This document shows, piece after piece, positions 56,319 through 64,000 of a DNA stretch of 64,000 nucleotides. This DNA comes from Massilia antarctica. Lineage in GTDB: Bacteria > Pseudomonadota > Gammaproteobacteria > Burkholderiales > Burkholderiaceae_D. The notes beneath the pieces were generated by a model, which made no database searches, was not told where the DNA came from, and saw nothing but the letters and a program-made list of their open reading frames with translations. Each line of letters starts with the position of its first letter. Positions within the stretch are counted from its first letter, which is position 1. Location: assembly GCF_015689335.1 (NCBI RefSeq), contig NZ_CP065053.1, forward strand, positions 3,224,001 through 3,288,000, written 5' to 3'. The position numbers and the translations under genes are program-made.

Positions 56319-58994
56319 TCAGAATTTGTACGTGGCCCTCAGGTAAAACGTCCGTCCGAGCGGGTCCGTGTAGCGCGGATCGTAGCCTTGCTGGAAGGCG
56401 GTACTCTGGACCGTGAAGGGCGGGTCGTCGTTGAGCAGGTTCTTGACGCCGGCGGTCACGCTGACTTTCTGGTTCGCCGCATACGTGCCCGCCAGGCTCC
56501 AGGTCGAGTAATGTCCGACGCGGCCGGGCACGACCCCGTTTTCATCTGGCTGATCGTCGTAACCGGACAGGTAGCGGTTGGACAGGGTCATGGTGAACGG
56601 CCCACTGGCCCACCCTAGGCTGGCATTGTGACGCCAGCGAAATACCGGACTGGCATCGGCAAAGCGCCCCGCGTTGACGGTGAACGGCCCGTTGCGTTCG
56701 TTCTGGTAGTCGTAGCGGTCCACGTAAGTGCCATCGACCGCCAGGGTAAAGTTGCCCAAATTGCCGCGCGGTAGACGCCACAGCAAGCCCAGGTCGACGC
56801 CGCGGGTCTTGACCTCGCCCAGGTTCTGGGTGAGCGTCAGCACGTAGTCGAGCCGGGTGCGGGCGGCATTGTAGAAATACAGGTTCTGGTATTTCTGGTA
56901 GTTGCCGAAGACCGATTCCTCCGCCAGTGCGCTGATCTGGTCCTTGAGCCGGATATCCCAGTAATCGAGCGACAAGGTCAGCTCGGGCGTCGGTTCGAGC
57001 ACGATCCCGGCGCTGTAGGTGCGCGAGCGTTCCGGCTTGACGTCCGGGTTGCCGCCCTGGCGCTGCTTTTGCTGCTGGTCGCAGGCGAGATTGGGATTGG
57101 CCCCGGGAACGGGCGTACCGCCCGGACACAGCACCGGATCGTTCCAGGGGTTGCCGGTGTTGGTGGTCGTCTGCGGCCCGTGCAAATCGTACAAGGTGGG
57201 GGCGCGGAAGCCCTTGTTGAAGGAGCCGCGCAGCAGTACCTGTTTGCTGGGCTGCCAGCGCAGCGCCACCTTGGGGTTGAAGCTGTGGCCGAAGTCGGTG
57301 TAATCGTCGTAGCGCGCGGCCAGATTGACTTCGAGGTCCTTGATGACCGGGATGTTGAGCTCGGTGAACACGGCGCCGATATTCCGGCTGCCGCTCTGGT
57401 CCTGGGCGTCGGCGTAGCCGGAACTGGACGCCTGGCTGGCCAGCGCCCGGTTGACCCGGTAGCCGGCTTCGTCGCGCCGGAATTCGCCGCCGATCGCGAA
57501 ACCGAGCGGGCCGGCGGGCAGGGTGGTCAGCTCGCGGCTGGCCTTGACATCGATCGCGGCGCTCTTGATCCTGGCGCGCAGATATTCGCCCTTGAGCAGT
57601 GACTGGCTCAGAAAATCGTTGCCGGCTGGTGTCTGCTCGCCGAACGGGTTGAGCAAGCCATTGCCCACGCCCTCGATGATGCGCTCATCGATCACGTAGC
57701 CATTGGTAAAGGCGCTGCGGGCCCGGCCCACCGCATACGACAAACCGGCGCTGTAATCCCAGCCGCCGAGCGTGCCCTCGATGCTGGCCAGCAGGCGGTC
57801 CGACAGGCTCACGTCGAGGCCTTCGCGCTTGCCGGTCACCAGCGGCCGCCAGCTGACGTCGAGCGGCTCGCCGGCAAGGCCGGCCACGGCCGGGGTGATG
57901 CCGCGGCCCGGATAGAAGGGGCTGGTATTGCTCATGGTCAGGCCGATGCCGGCCAGCGGCGGCGGCGCCACGCGCGCTTCGTTGGTGCTGCGGCTGTGCA
58001 GGTATTCCAGGGTGGCGGTGTGATCGGCCCCGAGTTTTTTGCTGAAGCGGCCGAGGAAGGTTTCCTGCTTGGTCAGCGGAATCAAGTCGATGAACTGGGT
58101 CGAGTCGAAGCGGCAGTTCGGCGCGCCGCTCAGGTTGGGGATCGAGTAGGGCGGACGGCATCCGCTGGCAAAGCTGGGATTGCCCGAGATGCCTTCTTCG
58201 GAAAAAAAATTTGCGGGGAAGGTAGTGCCGCTGGTCTGGTACAGGCCGCGTTCGGGACGCACGCCGGTGCGCGCGAAGTCGCGGTCGGCGGCCATCAGCG
58301 GCGACTGGCGGTGCAGGTCGACGATGCCGAGCAGATTGTAACCGTCGGTGGCCAGGTCGCCCCAGCCGCCGATGACATTGATGCGCTGCTCGTCGCCGCC
58401 GCCGGAGCCGGTCGGTTCGTACGCTTCCACGCTCACTTCCATGCCGCGGTAGGAACGCTTGGTGACGAAGTTGATCACGCCGCCGATGGCGTCGCTGCCG
58501 TAGATGGCGGAGGCGCCGTCGCGCAGCACCTCGACCCGCTCGAGCGCGGCCACGGGAATGATGTTCAGGTCGACCGTATCGGCGAAGAACGGGTGGTTGG
58601 CCAGGCGCCGGCCATTGAGCAGCACCAGGGTCTTGTCACCGCCCAGGCCGCGCAGATTGGCGGTGGCGCGCCCGCCAGTGCCGGCGCCGACCGACTGGGA
58701 TGAGCCGATGGAGGTCTGGTTCATGGGAATGGTGGCCAGCACTTCCTGTACGGTCGAGAGGCCCTGCTTGGCGAAGTCCTCGGCCCGCAGCGAGGTGATC
58801 GGCAGTGCGGTTTGCGCCTCCAGGCGTTGCCTGATCGAGGTGCCGACGATTTCGACTTTTTGCATCGGCTGGGAGGCGGCGGACGCCTGGGCCTGGGCCT
58901 GGGCTTGGGCTGGCAGGGCCAGCACACCGGCGCCGAGGAGGGCGCCGCCGGCACACAAACGGCGAACGGCGGCGGATAGAATTTTTTCAATCAT
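56319..58994 (-). CDS. TonB-dependent receptor 4
   Basis: An 891-residue outer-membrane receptor on the minus strand. A signal peptide with an Ala/Gln repeat (AQAQAQASA) precedes the plug (VEIVGTSIRQ, LVLLNGRRLA, VEVLRDGASAIYGSDAIGGVINFV). The barrel ends ATYKF. GGAG precedes the ATG. There is no STN domain. It sits between tldD and aroG, which are neighbours in several Burkholderiales, so it is probably an insertion into a conserved block. The tldD-aroG order elsewhere is from memory. Confidence 0.9.
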   Translation of the reverse strand: MIEKILSAAVRRLCAGGALLGAGVLALPAQAQAQAQASAASQPMQKVEIVGTSIRQRLEAQTALPITSLRAEDFAKQGLSTVQEVLATIPMNQTSIGSSQSVGAGTGGRATANLRGLGGDKTLVLLNGRRLANHPFFADTVDLNIIPVAALERVEVLRDGASAIYGSDAIGGVINFVTKRSYRGMEVSVEAYEPTGSGGGDEQRINVIGGWGDLATDGYNLLGIVDLHRQSPLMAADRDFARTGVRPERGLYQTSGTTFPANFFSEEGISGNPSFASGCRPPYSIPNLSGAPNCRFDSTQFIDLIPLTKQETFLGRFSKKLGADHTATLEYLHSRSTNEARVAPPPLAGIGLTMSNTSPFYPGRGITPAVAGLAGEPLDVSWRPLVTGKREGLDVSLSDRLLASIEGTLGGWDYSAGLSYAVGRARSAFTNGYVIDERIIEGVGNGLLNPFGEQTPAGNDFLSQSLLKGEYLRARIKSAAIDVKASRELTTLPAGPLGFAIGGEFRRDEAGYRVNRALASQASSSGYADAQDQSGSRNIGAVFTELNIPVIKDLEVNLAARYDDYTDFGHSFNPKVALRWQPSKQVLLRGSFNKGFRAPTLYDLHGPQTTTNTGNPWNDPVLCPGGTPVPGANPNLACDQQQKQRQGGNPDVKPERSRTYSAGIVLEPTPELTLSLDYWDIRLKDQISALAEESVFGNYQKYQNLYFYNAARTRLDYVLTLTQNLGEVKTRGVDLGLLWRLPRGNLGNFTLAVDGTYVDRYDYQNERNGPFTVNAGRFADASPVFRWRHNASLGWASGPFTMTLSNRYLSGYDDQPDENGVVPGRVGHYSTWSLAGTYAANQKVSVTAGVKNLLNDDPPFTVQSTAFQQGYDPRYTDPLGRTFYLRATYKF

Positions 58995-59296
58995 GTCATG
59001 CTCCAGTTGATCCAGTTAACTCGGATAGCGCGCCCGCCGGCGGACCGGAAGGCGATGGAATGTCCCTGCCGAGTACGCCACATCGGGAAACTGATCCAGC
59101 TCAGGTATCCGGGCGGAAAAATGAAGCGATGTTTGATGCAGCGCAAGGCCCGACAAGGGGGCTTGGTGACCGAGTTTTGCACCCGGTGCGTTGATGCGAC
59201 TGATCTGGATCAAACGTGACAGGCATCGGCGCGCCCATTGTGGGGAAGGCGCAACCGCTTGTCGGGTGGGGTCGTGACGGGCGCCGATAAAACAGC

Positions 59297-59326
59297 TTGC
59301 CAATTTGCAGGAATTGTTGTTATAGT
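59297..59326 (+). promoter_or_regulatory. Predicted aroG promoter
   Basis: TTGCCA (59297-59302) and TATAGT (59321-59326) with an 18-base spacer. It lies about 27 bases ahead of the leader peptide start. Confidence 0.6.
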
Positions 59327-59352
59327 CGTTGCACTACTTTTGGATTCTTGCC

Positions 59353-59421
59353 ATGCACAACGTCGTTTTCTTTACCTGCTACTTTTACTTTAGCAATTCC
59401 AACCCAAAGGCGGTGGAGTAG
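59353..59421 (+). CDS. Phe/Tyr-rich leader peptide of the aroG attenuator
   Basis: A 22-codon reading frame, too short for routine gene calling, that starts MHNVVFFTCYFYF. Four Phe and two Tyr codons lie within codons 6-13. Ribosome stalling there would sense charged tRNA-Phe and tRNA-Tyr. Its 3' end (GGCGGT at 59409-59414) can pair with ACCGCC (59467-59472), the 5' arm of the downstream terminator. When translation reaches the stop the ribosome would cover this segment and free the terminator. The arrangement matches classical leader-peptide attenuation. The leader's own ribosome site is weak. Confidence 0.8.
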   Translation: MHNVVFFTCYFYFSNSNPKAVE

Positions 59422-59463
59422 CGGCAGGTTCACGTAGCAACGACGAGATCCAGCAACATCCAG

Positions 59464-59492
59464 AAAACCGCCAGCCATGGCGGTTTTTTTTT
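59464..59492 (+). terminator. Attenuator terminator upstream of aroG
   Basis: AAAACCGCCA (59464-59473) pairs perfectly with TGGCGGTTTT (59478-59487), four-base loop, followed by T5. It lies upstream of the aroG start, not after a gene, so it must act on aroG expression. Its 5' arm can alternatively pair with the leader segment at 59409-59414. Confidence 0.9.
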
Positions 59493-59530
59493 AGCCCGAC
59501 CATTTGAATCACCCAGCCACGGAGAACACC

Positions 59531-60592
59531 ATGCCACGCACCGACGATCTACGCATCCGCGAAATGAAGGAATTGACGCCGCCCTCCCACCTGATCCGCG
59601 AGTTCGCCTGCGGCGAGCGCGCCGAGCAGACCGCCAGCGCCTCGCGCGTGGCCCTGCACCGCATCCTGCACGGCCAGGACGACCGCCTGATGGTGGTGAT
59701 CGGCCCGTGCTCGATCCACGACACCAAGGCGGCCATGGAATACGCGCGCCGCCTGGTCGGCGAGCGCGAGCGCTTCAAGGGCGAGCTGGAAATCATCATG
59801 CGCGTGTACTTCGAAAAGCCGCGCACCACGGTCGGCTGGAAGGGCTTGATCAACGATCCGTACATGGACAACAGTTTCCGCATCAACGATGGCTTGCGCA
59901 TGGCGCGCGAACTGCTGCGCGACATCAACGAGCTGGGCTTGCCGGCCGGTACCGAGTACCTGGACGTGATCAGCCCGCAGTACATCGCCGACCTGATCAG
60001 CTGGGGCGCGATCGGCGCGCGCACCACCGAGTCGCAGGTGCACCGCGAACTGGCGTCCGGGCTGTCCTGTCCGGTGGGCTTCAAGAATGGGACCGACGGC
60101 AACATCAAGATCGCGGTCGAAGCGATCAAGGCGGCCTCGCAGCCGCACCATTTCCTGTCGGTGACCAAGGGCGGGCATTCGGCGATCGTCTCGACCAACG
60201 GCAACGAGGATTGCCACATCATCCTGCGCGGCGGCAAGACCCCCAACTATGACGCCGCCAGCGTGGAACTGGCTTGCCAGCAGATCGCGGCCCAGGGCCT
60301 GGCGGCGCGCCTGATGATCGACGCTTCGCATGCCAACAGTTCCAAGAAGCCGGAAAACCAGGTGCCGGTGTGCGCCGATATCGCGGCCCAGGTGGCCGGG
60401 GGCGACGAGCGCATCGTCGGCGTGATGGTGGAGTCGCATCTGGTGGCGGGGCGCCAGGATCTGGTGCCGGGCAAGGAACTGGTGTATGGCCAGTCGATCA
60501 CCGATGGCTGCATCGATTGGGACAGCAGCGTGGCGGTGCTCGAAGGCCTGGCCGCGGCCGTGCGCCAGCGCCGCCTGCGCCAGGACCCATGA
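59531..60592 (+). CDS. aroG: 3-deoxy-7-phosphoheptulonate synthase (DAHP synthase)
   Basis: A 353-residue class I alpha enzyme that joins phosphoenolpyruvate and erythrose 4-phosphate, the first step of aromatic amino acid synthesis. Conserved parts include the VVIGPCSIHD loop, the FEKPRTTVGWKG segment, GARTTESQVHRELASGLSCPVGFKNGTDG, and HANSSKKPENQ. GGAG precedes the ATG at 59531. Expression is predicted to be controlled by the Phe/Tyr attenuator immediately upstream. Feedback class (Phe-, Tyr- or Trp-sensitive) cannot be settled by eye; the Phe/Tyr leader suggests Phe or Tyr. Confidence 0.97.
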   Translation: MPRTDDLRIREMKELTPPSHLIREFACGERAEQTASASRVALHRILHGQDDRLMVVIGPCSIHDTKAAMEYARRLVGERERFKGELEIIMRVYFEKPRTTVGWKGLINDPYMDNSFRINDGLRMARELLRDINELGLPAGTEYLDVISPQYIADLISWGAIGARTTESQVHRELASGLSCPVGFKNGTDGNIKIAVEAIKAASQPHHFLSVTKGGHSAIVSTNGNEDCHIILRGGKTPNYDAASVELACQQIAAQGLAARLMIDASHANSSKKPENQVPVCADIAAQVAGGDERIVGVMVESHLVAGRQDLVPGKELVYGQSITDGCIDWDSSVAVLEGLAAAVRQRRLRQDP

Positions 60593-60639
60593 CGCCTCGC
60601 TGACATGACGGGCGGGGCTGCGTCGGCACCCCGCTGTTG

Positions 60640-60687
60640 ATGCGGCGGGCGATGCGGCGCGCTATGCGACGCGCTATGCGACGCGCC
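60640..60687 (+). repeat. Four tandem 12-base repeats
   Basis: Four units of the form ATGCGRCGSGCK lie in a row after aroG. All read M-R-R-A/R in one frame. It looks like a replication-slippage array and has no obvious function. Confidence 0.75.
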
Positions 60688-60965
60688 GCCGTGCGCGCGC
60701 GTATCGAACGGCGCCATGCCGGACAAGGCGCGCTTGAATCGGGCCGAATCGCCTTCCGCGACGAACGGGCGCGGCTGCGCATTGCATACGACGGCAATCA
60801 ATTACCTTTATTCAATCACAATTTCCCCGCTTGCACGCAAAAAAATGCCGCGCGAACGTATGCACGGCACCAAGCCTGTTGTTTATATACATATTCCGTA
60901 TTTACCATTGACATCAAATATTCCCATATGTTTCTATCTTGGGCTTGATTGGCAAAAAGGCATAG

Positions 60966-61118
60966 ATGTCGAACGCCAATCGACAAGTCGCTTTAAGCGA
61001 AGTGAAGAAGTTCAGCCGACGGAGACAGCGCTATCAGGAACTCGGCTGGTTGTACCTTGCACCGGAAGGACTCCGCAATCCGAAGCCCGGCCACCGCAAG
61101 GTTCGCTACTTAAATTGA
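60966..61118 (+). CDS. Possible 50-residue small protein upstream of receptor 5
   Basis: A 51-codon frame (start MSNANRQVALSEVKKFSRRR, end KVRYLN). It is preceded by AAGG six bases ahead of the ATG, and a possible -35 TTGACA lies at 60908-60913. The product is strongly basic. I recognise no family. It lies in an AT-rich stretch between aroG and receptor 5, so it may be a real small gene, a remnant or noise. Confidence 0.3.
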   Translation: MSNANRQVALSEVKKFSRRRQRYQELGWLYLAPEGLRNPKPGHRKVRYLN

Positions 61119-61175
61119 TGCACCCTCCAAAAGATGGTGTTAATACTAATATTTTATAAATCAAGGGATTCACAC

Positions 61176-64000
61176 ATGATGACGGAAACCGTTTTATCGC
61201 GTTCACTGCGCCTGGTTTTTTCGGGCGGTATCGCCGTCGGCCTTGGCCTAGCAGCACTGCCTGCCGTGGCACAGACCGCTTCCCAGGACAATTCGATGCA
61301 GCGCGTCGAAATCACCGGCTCCTCGATCAAACGCGTCGCCGCTGAAACCGCAATGCCGATCACCATCCTGCGCCGCGAAGACATCGAGCGCACCGGCGCC
61401 ACCTCGGCCCAAGACCTGGTCAACCTGATTCCCGGTAACTTCGGCGGCAACGTGGCGTCGAACAACGTCGGGGCCTCCGGCGTACCGTCGACCGCCAACC
61501 TGCGCGCCCTGGGCGCCCGTTACACCCTGGTGCTGCTGAATGGCCGCCGCGTGGCCAACTACGCAGTCGGCAACAACCCGGTCGACTTGAATTCGATTCC
61601 GCTGTCGGCCATCGAACGCATCGAAGTACTGCGCGACGGCGCTTCCGCCGTGTACGGCGCCGATGCGGTCGCTGGTGTGATCAACTTCATCCTCAAAAAA
61701 GACTACAAAGGGATGGAAGTATCGGCCTACAAGACCCACGTCGACCAAGGCGGCGGCAATACCACCAGCTTTAACCTGACCGGCGGCTTCGGCGACATCT
61801 CGACCGACCGCTTCAACGTGCTGTTCAGCGCCAACCACGAAGAAAACGATAAACTGCGCGCGTCCGACCGCAGCTTCTCGACCACCTCCGTGCGTCCCGA
61901 CCTGGGCATCAACAAGTCCTCGCCGCGTAACGGCGTGCCCAACCTGAAGTTCACCGATTCGCTCGGCAACAGCTATGTCGGCGTGAATCCTTACCGCTAC
62001 AACGGTTGCAAGAACGATGAATTCAGTCTGGTGGTCATCAGCGAAAAAGGCTGCGGCACCGACTATGTCAAGTACATCGACCTGGTGCCTGAAGCGAAGC
62101 ACGACAACATCGTTACCCGTGCCGTGTTCAAGGTCAACGAAGGCATGGAACTGTTCGCCGAAGCGGCTTACACCAAGGACAAGATGATCGCGTCCGCCTC
62201 GCCGGCGCCTTACACCAATCAAATGAAGTATCCGATCAATGGCCGCTTCTATCCGAAGACGATCAAGCTGCCGAAGGGCCTCAAGCTGCCGGCGGGCTAC
62301 AAAATGCCGAACGGCACTGTTACGACGGCAGAGAGCGTGCTTGCGGCCGACATGGACGTGACGCCGACAAGTGAGCTGGAGGGTACTTGGCGAACTGTCG
62401 CCGGTGGCGGCCGCAACGACCTGACCAAGACCGAGAACACCCGGATCGTGGTGGGTGCCAAGGGCACGATGGCGGGCTGGGATTACGAGACCGCACTGAC
62501 CTACGGCAAGAACGAAGTCGAGATCCAGTTCGGTCCAGGCAAGTTCAGCTACGCTAAGCTGGAACCTCTGGTCAAAAAGGGTGAAATCAATGTATTCGGT
62601 ACGCAAGATGCGGCCAGCCTGGCGGCTTTGCTGGGTTCGCAACTGAGCGGCTTTGAAAACGGTGGCACCTCGACCTCGAAAGAGTTCGATTTCAAGATGT
62701 CCAAGGAATTGTTCACCCTGCCGGCCGGCGCGGTGGGCTTTTCGGTCGGCACCTCGTATCGCAAGGAAAAGCTGACCCAGGTGTCGTCGGATGTCCTCAA
62801 GAATGGTGACGAGGTTGGCGGCGCGGGCGAAGTTCCTGGCGTGTCCGGTGATCGTCAAGTGTATGGCCTGTTCTCGGAAGTGGTTGTTCCGGTCGTTAAG
62901 GGTCTGGAACTGAGCGGCGCCGCGCGCTACGACAAGTACAAGAACGGTTTCGGTACCCAATTCGACAACCTGAGCCCGAAACTGAGCTTCACCTACCGTC
63001 CGAGCAACGTGATCATGGCGCGTGGTTCGGTGGCGCGCGGCTTCCGCGCCCCAACCCTGGTGGACAACCTCAATCCGAAGGCGCTGAACAACACCTCGTC
63101 GAACTTCAGCGATCCGGTGCGTTGCCCGAACGGTAAGGAAGTCGACAGTAAAAATATCGTTGGCGACCGGCAGGATGAGTGCAATGTTCAGCTGACCACG
63201 CAGAACAGCGGCAATCCGGACCTCAAGCCTGAGAAATCGAAGCAATACACCTTGGGCCTGGTATTCCAGCCAACGTCGACCATCAGCGGCTCGATCGATT
63301 ACTGGAATGTGAAAATCGATAAGTCAATCAACGCGATGTCGGAAAACACGGTGTTTGGCGATCCGGTTGCCAACGTCAATCAGTTCTACCGGTATGATCC
63401 GGAAATCGAAGATAAGTACTTAAAAGCGAAAGCCGAAGCAGAAGCGCACAATCTGCCGCCTCCGCCAGTGCCGGTCGGCGGCATTAAGCTGCCTTATGCC
63501 GCCAATACCAACAAGGACTTCCCGCTCGCCTACGTGGCCCTGCCACGCGTGAACACCGGCAAGTTCTATGCCGCTGGTGTCGATTTCAACCTGAACTATC
63601 GCCAGAAGATGGGCGACATGGGCACGGTTGGCGCGAACTACGATTCGACCTACTACAGCAAGCACGGCTACCAGTACCAAGGCTCGCCGGAAGTTAGCGA
63701 CCTGGGCAACTACAAGGACTTCGGCCCGACCCCGCGCTATCGTCACATGCTGACCCTGAACTACGGCCTTGGCCAGTGGAGCGCTTCGGTAACGCATAAC
63801 TACACCAAAGGCTACTGGGACTATACCGACCCAGCGTCGATCGCGCCTGACTATCCAGAGCTGCGCAAGGTCGGTGCCTATTCGACCTTCGATGCTACTC
63901 TTGGCTGGAAACCGATGAAAAACGTGAGCATGACGTTTGGTATCAAGAACATCGCGGACGAAGATCCACCATCGTCGCGCAATGCCTCCAACTTCCAGGT
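61176..64000 (+). CDS. TonB-dependent receptor 5, truncated by the window edge
   Basis: A receptor of at least 941 residues that runs off the right end without a stop. The signal peptide ends AVA|QT. The plug has VEITGSSIKR, LVLLNGRRVA and IEVLRDGASAVYGADAVAGVINFI. The barrel is long, with a pro-rich loop (NLPPPPVPVGG) near residue 760. AAGGG precedes the ATG at 61176 (a second ATG follows at 61179). It shares its plug motif with receptor 1. No STN domain is present. Substrate is unknown. Confidence 0.9.
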   Translation, partial: MMTETVLSRSLRLVFSGGIAVGLGLAALPAVAQTASQDNSMQRVEITGSSIKRVAAETAMPITILRREDIERTGATSAQDLVNLIPGNFGGNVASNNVGASGVPSTANLRALGARYTLVLLNGRRVANYAVGNNPVDLNSIPLSAIERIEVLRDGASAVYGADAVAGVINFILKKDYKGMEVSAYKTHVDQGGGNTTSFNLTGGFGDISTDRFNVLFSANHEENDKLRASDRSFSTTSVRPDLGINKSSPRNGVPNLKFTDSLGNSYVGVNPYRYNGCKNDEFSLVVISEKGCGTDYVKYIDLVPEAKHDNIVTRAVFKVNEGMELFAEAAYTKDKMIASASPAPYTNQMKYPINGRFYPKTIKLPKGLKLPAGYKMPNGTVTTAESVLAADMDVTPTSELEGTWRTVAGGGRNDLTKTENTRIVVGAKGTMAGWDYETALTYGKNEVEIQFGPGKFSYAKLEPLVKKGEINVFGTQDAASLAALLGSQLSGFENGGTSTSKEFDFKMSKELFTLPAGAVGFSVGTSYRKEKLTQVSSDVLKNGDEVGGAGEVPGVSGDRQVYGLFSEVVVPVVKGLELSGAARYDKYKNGFGTQFDNLSPKLSFTYRPSNVIMARGSVARGFRAPTLVDNLNPKALNNTSSNFSDPVRCPNGKEVDSKNIVGDRQDECNVQLTTQNSGNPDLKPEKSKQYTLGLVFQPTSTISGSIDYWNVKIDKSINAMSENTVFGDPVANVNQFYRYDPEIEDKYLKAKAEAEAHNLPPPPVPVGGIKLPYAANTNKDFPLAYVALPRVNTGKFYAAGVDFNLNYRQKMGDMGTVGANYDSTYYSKHGYQYQGSPEVSDLGNYKDFGPTPRYRHMLTLNYGLGQWSASVTHNYTKGYWDYTDPASIAPDYPELRKVGAYSTFDATLGWKPMKNVSMTFGIKNIADEDPPSSRNASNFQ

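Noticed and set aside
60640..60687. CRISPR or regulatory iterons
   Set aside because: 12-base units without spacers, GC-rich and with no replication gene nearby; slippage is the simpler reading.
60716..61159. 147-codon frame after aroG
   Set aside because: Translation changes character along its length and has no ribosome site; the shorter frame at 60966 is the better candidate.

Overview
The window is about 64 kb of GC-rich chromosome from a betaproteobacterium. The best fit is Oxalobacteraceae (a Massilia, Duganella or Janthinobacterium-like organism). This placement is inferred from gene content and order: rplU-rpmA-obgE-proB, glnE next to yhdP-nitrilase-tldD-aroG, polyhydroxyalkanoate (PHA) genes, and many TonB-dependent receptors. 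No rRNA is present to confirm it.

Left part (1-9500). An AT-rich partial gene and a tRNA-Pro(CGG) open the window and may mark the edge of an acquired segment. Then come ispB (minus strand) and, divergently, the rplU-rpmA-obgE group behind a near-consensus sigma70 promoter. It is followed by a small membrane protein, proB, a TPR protein, a broken small gene and a DUF4272-like protein. A minus-strand cluster carries rsxB-nth-macrodomain.

Middle part (9500-32100). Metabolic and redox genes come first: intracellular PHB depolymerase, ferredoxin-NADP reductase, FdxA, an antiporter, a PHA-system protein, an acyl-CoA-binding protein and an FKBP. Then come EI24 and CinA-like proteins, a 1091-residue bifunctional penicillin-binding protein and an orphan membrane-anchored TAXI protein. 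The nitrogen-control operon glnA-(DUF4124)-ntrB-ntrC follows, preceded by a readable sigma54 promoter and two NtrC-type palindromes. corA, a two-gene operon of unknown function and an FAD oxidoreductase close this part.

Right part (32100-64000). Five large TonB-dependent receptors without an N-terminal signalling domain are interleaved with housekeeping genes (rsmE, tkt, gap, glnE, yhdP, nitrilase, tldD, aroG). Two of them (40592 and 43872) are tandem paralogues with nearly identical signal peptides, TTG start codons and a shared upstream element. The last receptor runs off the right edge.

Most notable regulatory find. The leader of aroG (DAHP synthase) carries a 22-codon Phe/Tyr-rich peptide, an antiterminator-competent segment and a strong intrinsic terminator. 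This is the full architecture of a transcription attenuator. Other points of interest are the shared receptor promoter element, several intergenic repeat clusters, an orphan soluble-looking RsxB fused by position to nth, and the two-gene unknown operon at 29375-30238. I saw no CRISPR array, transposase, phage structural gene or complete defence system.
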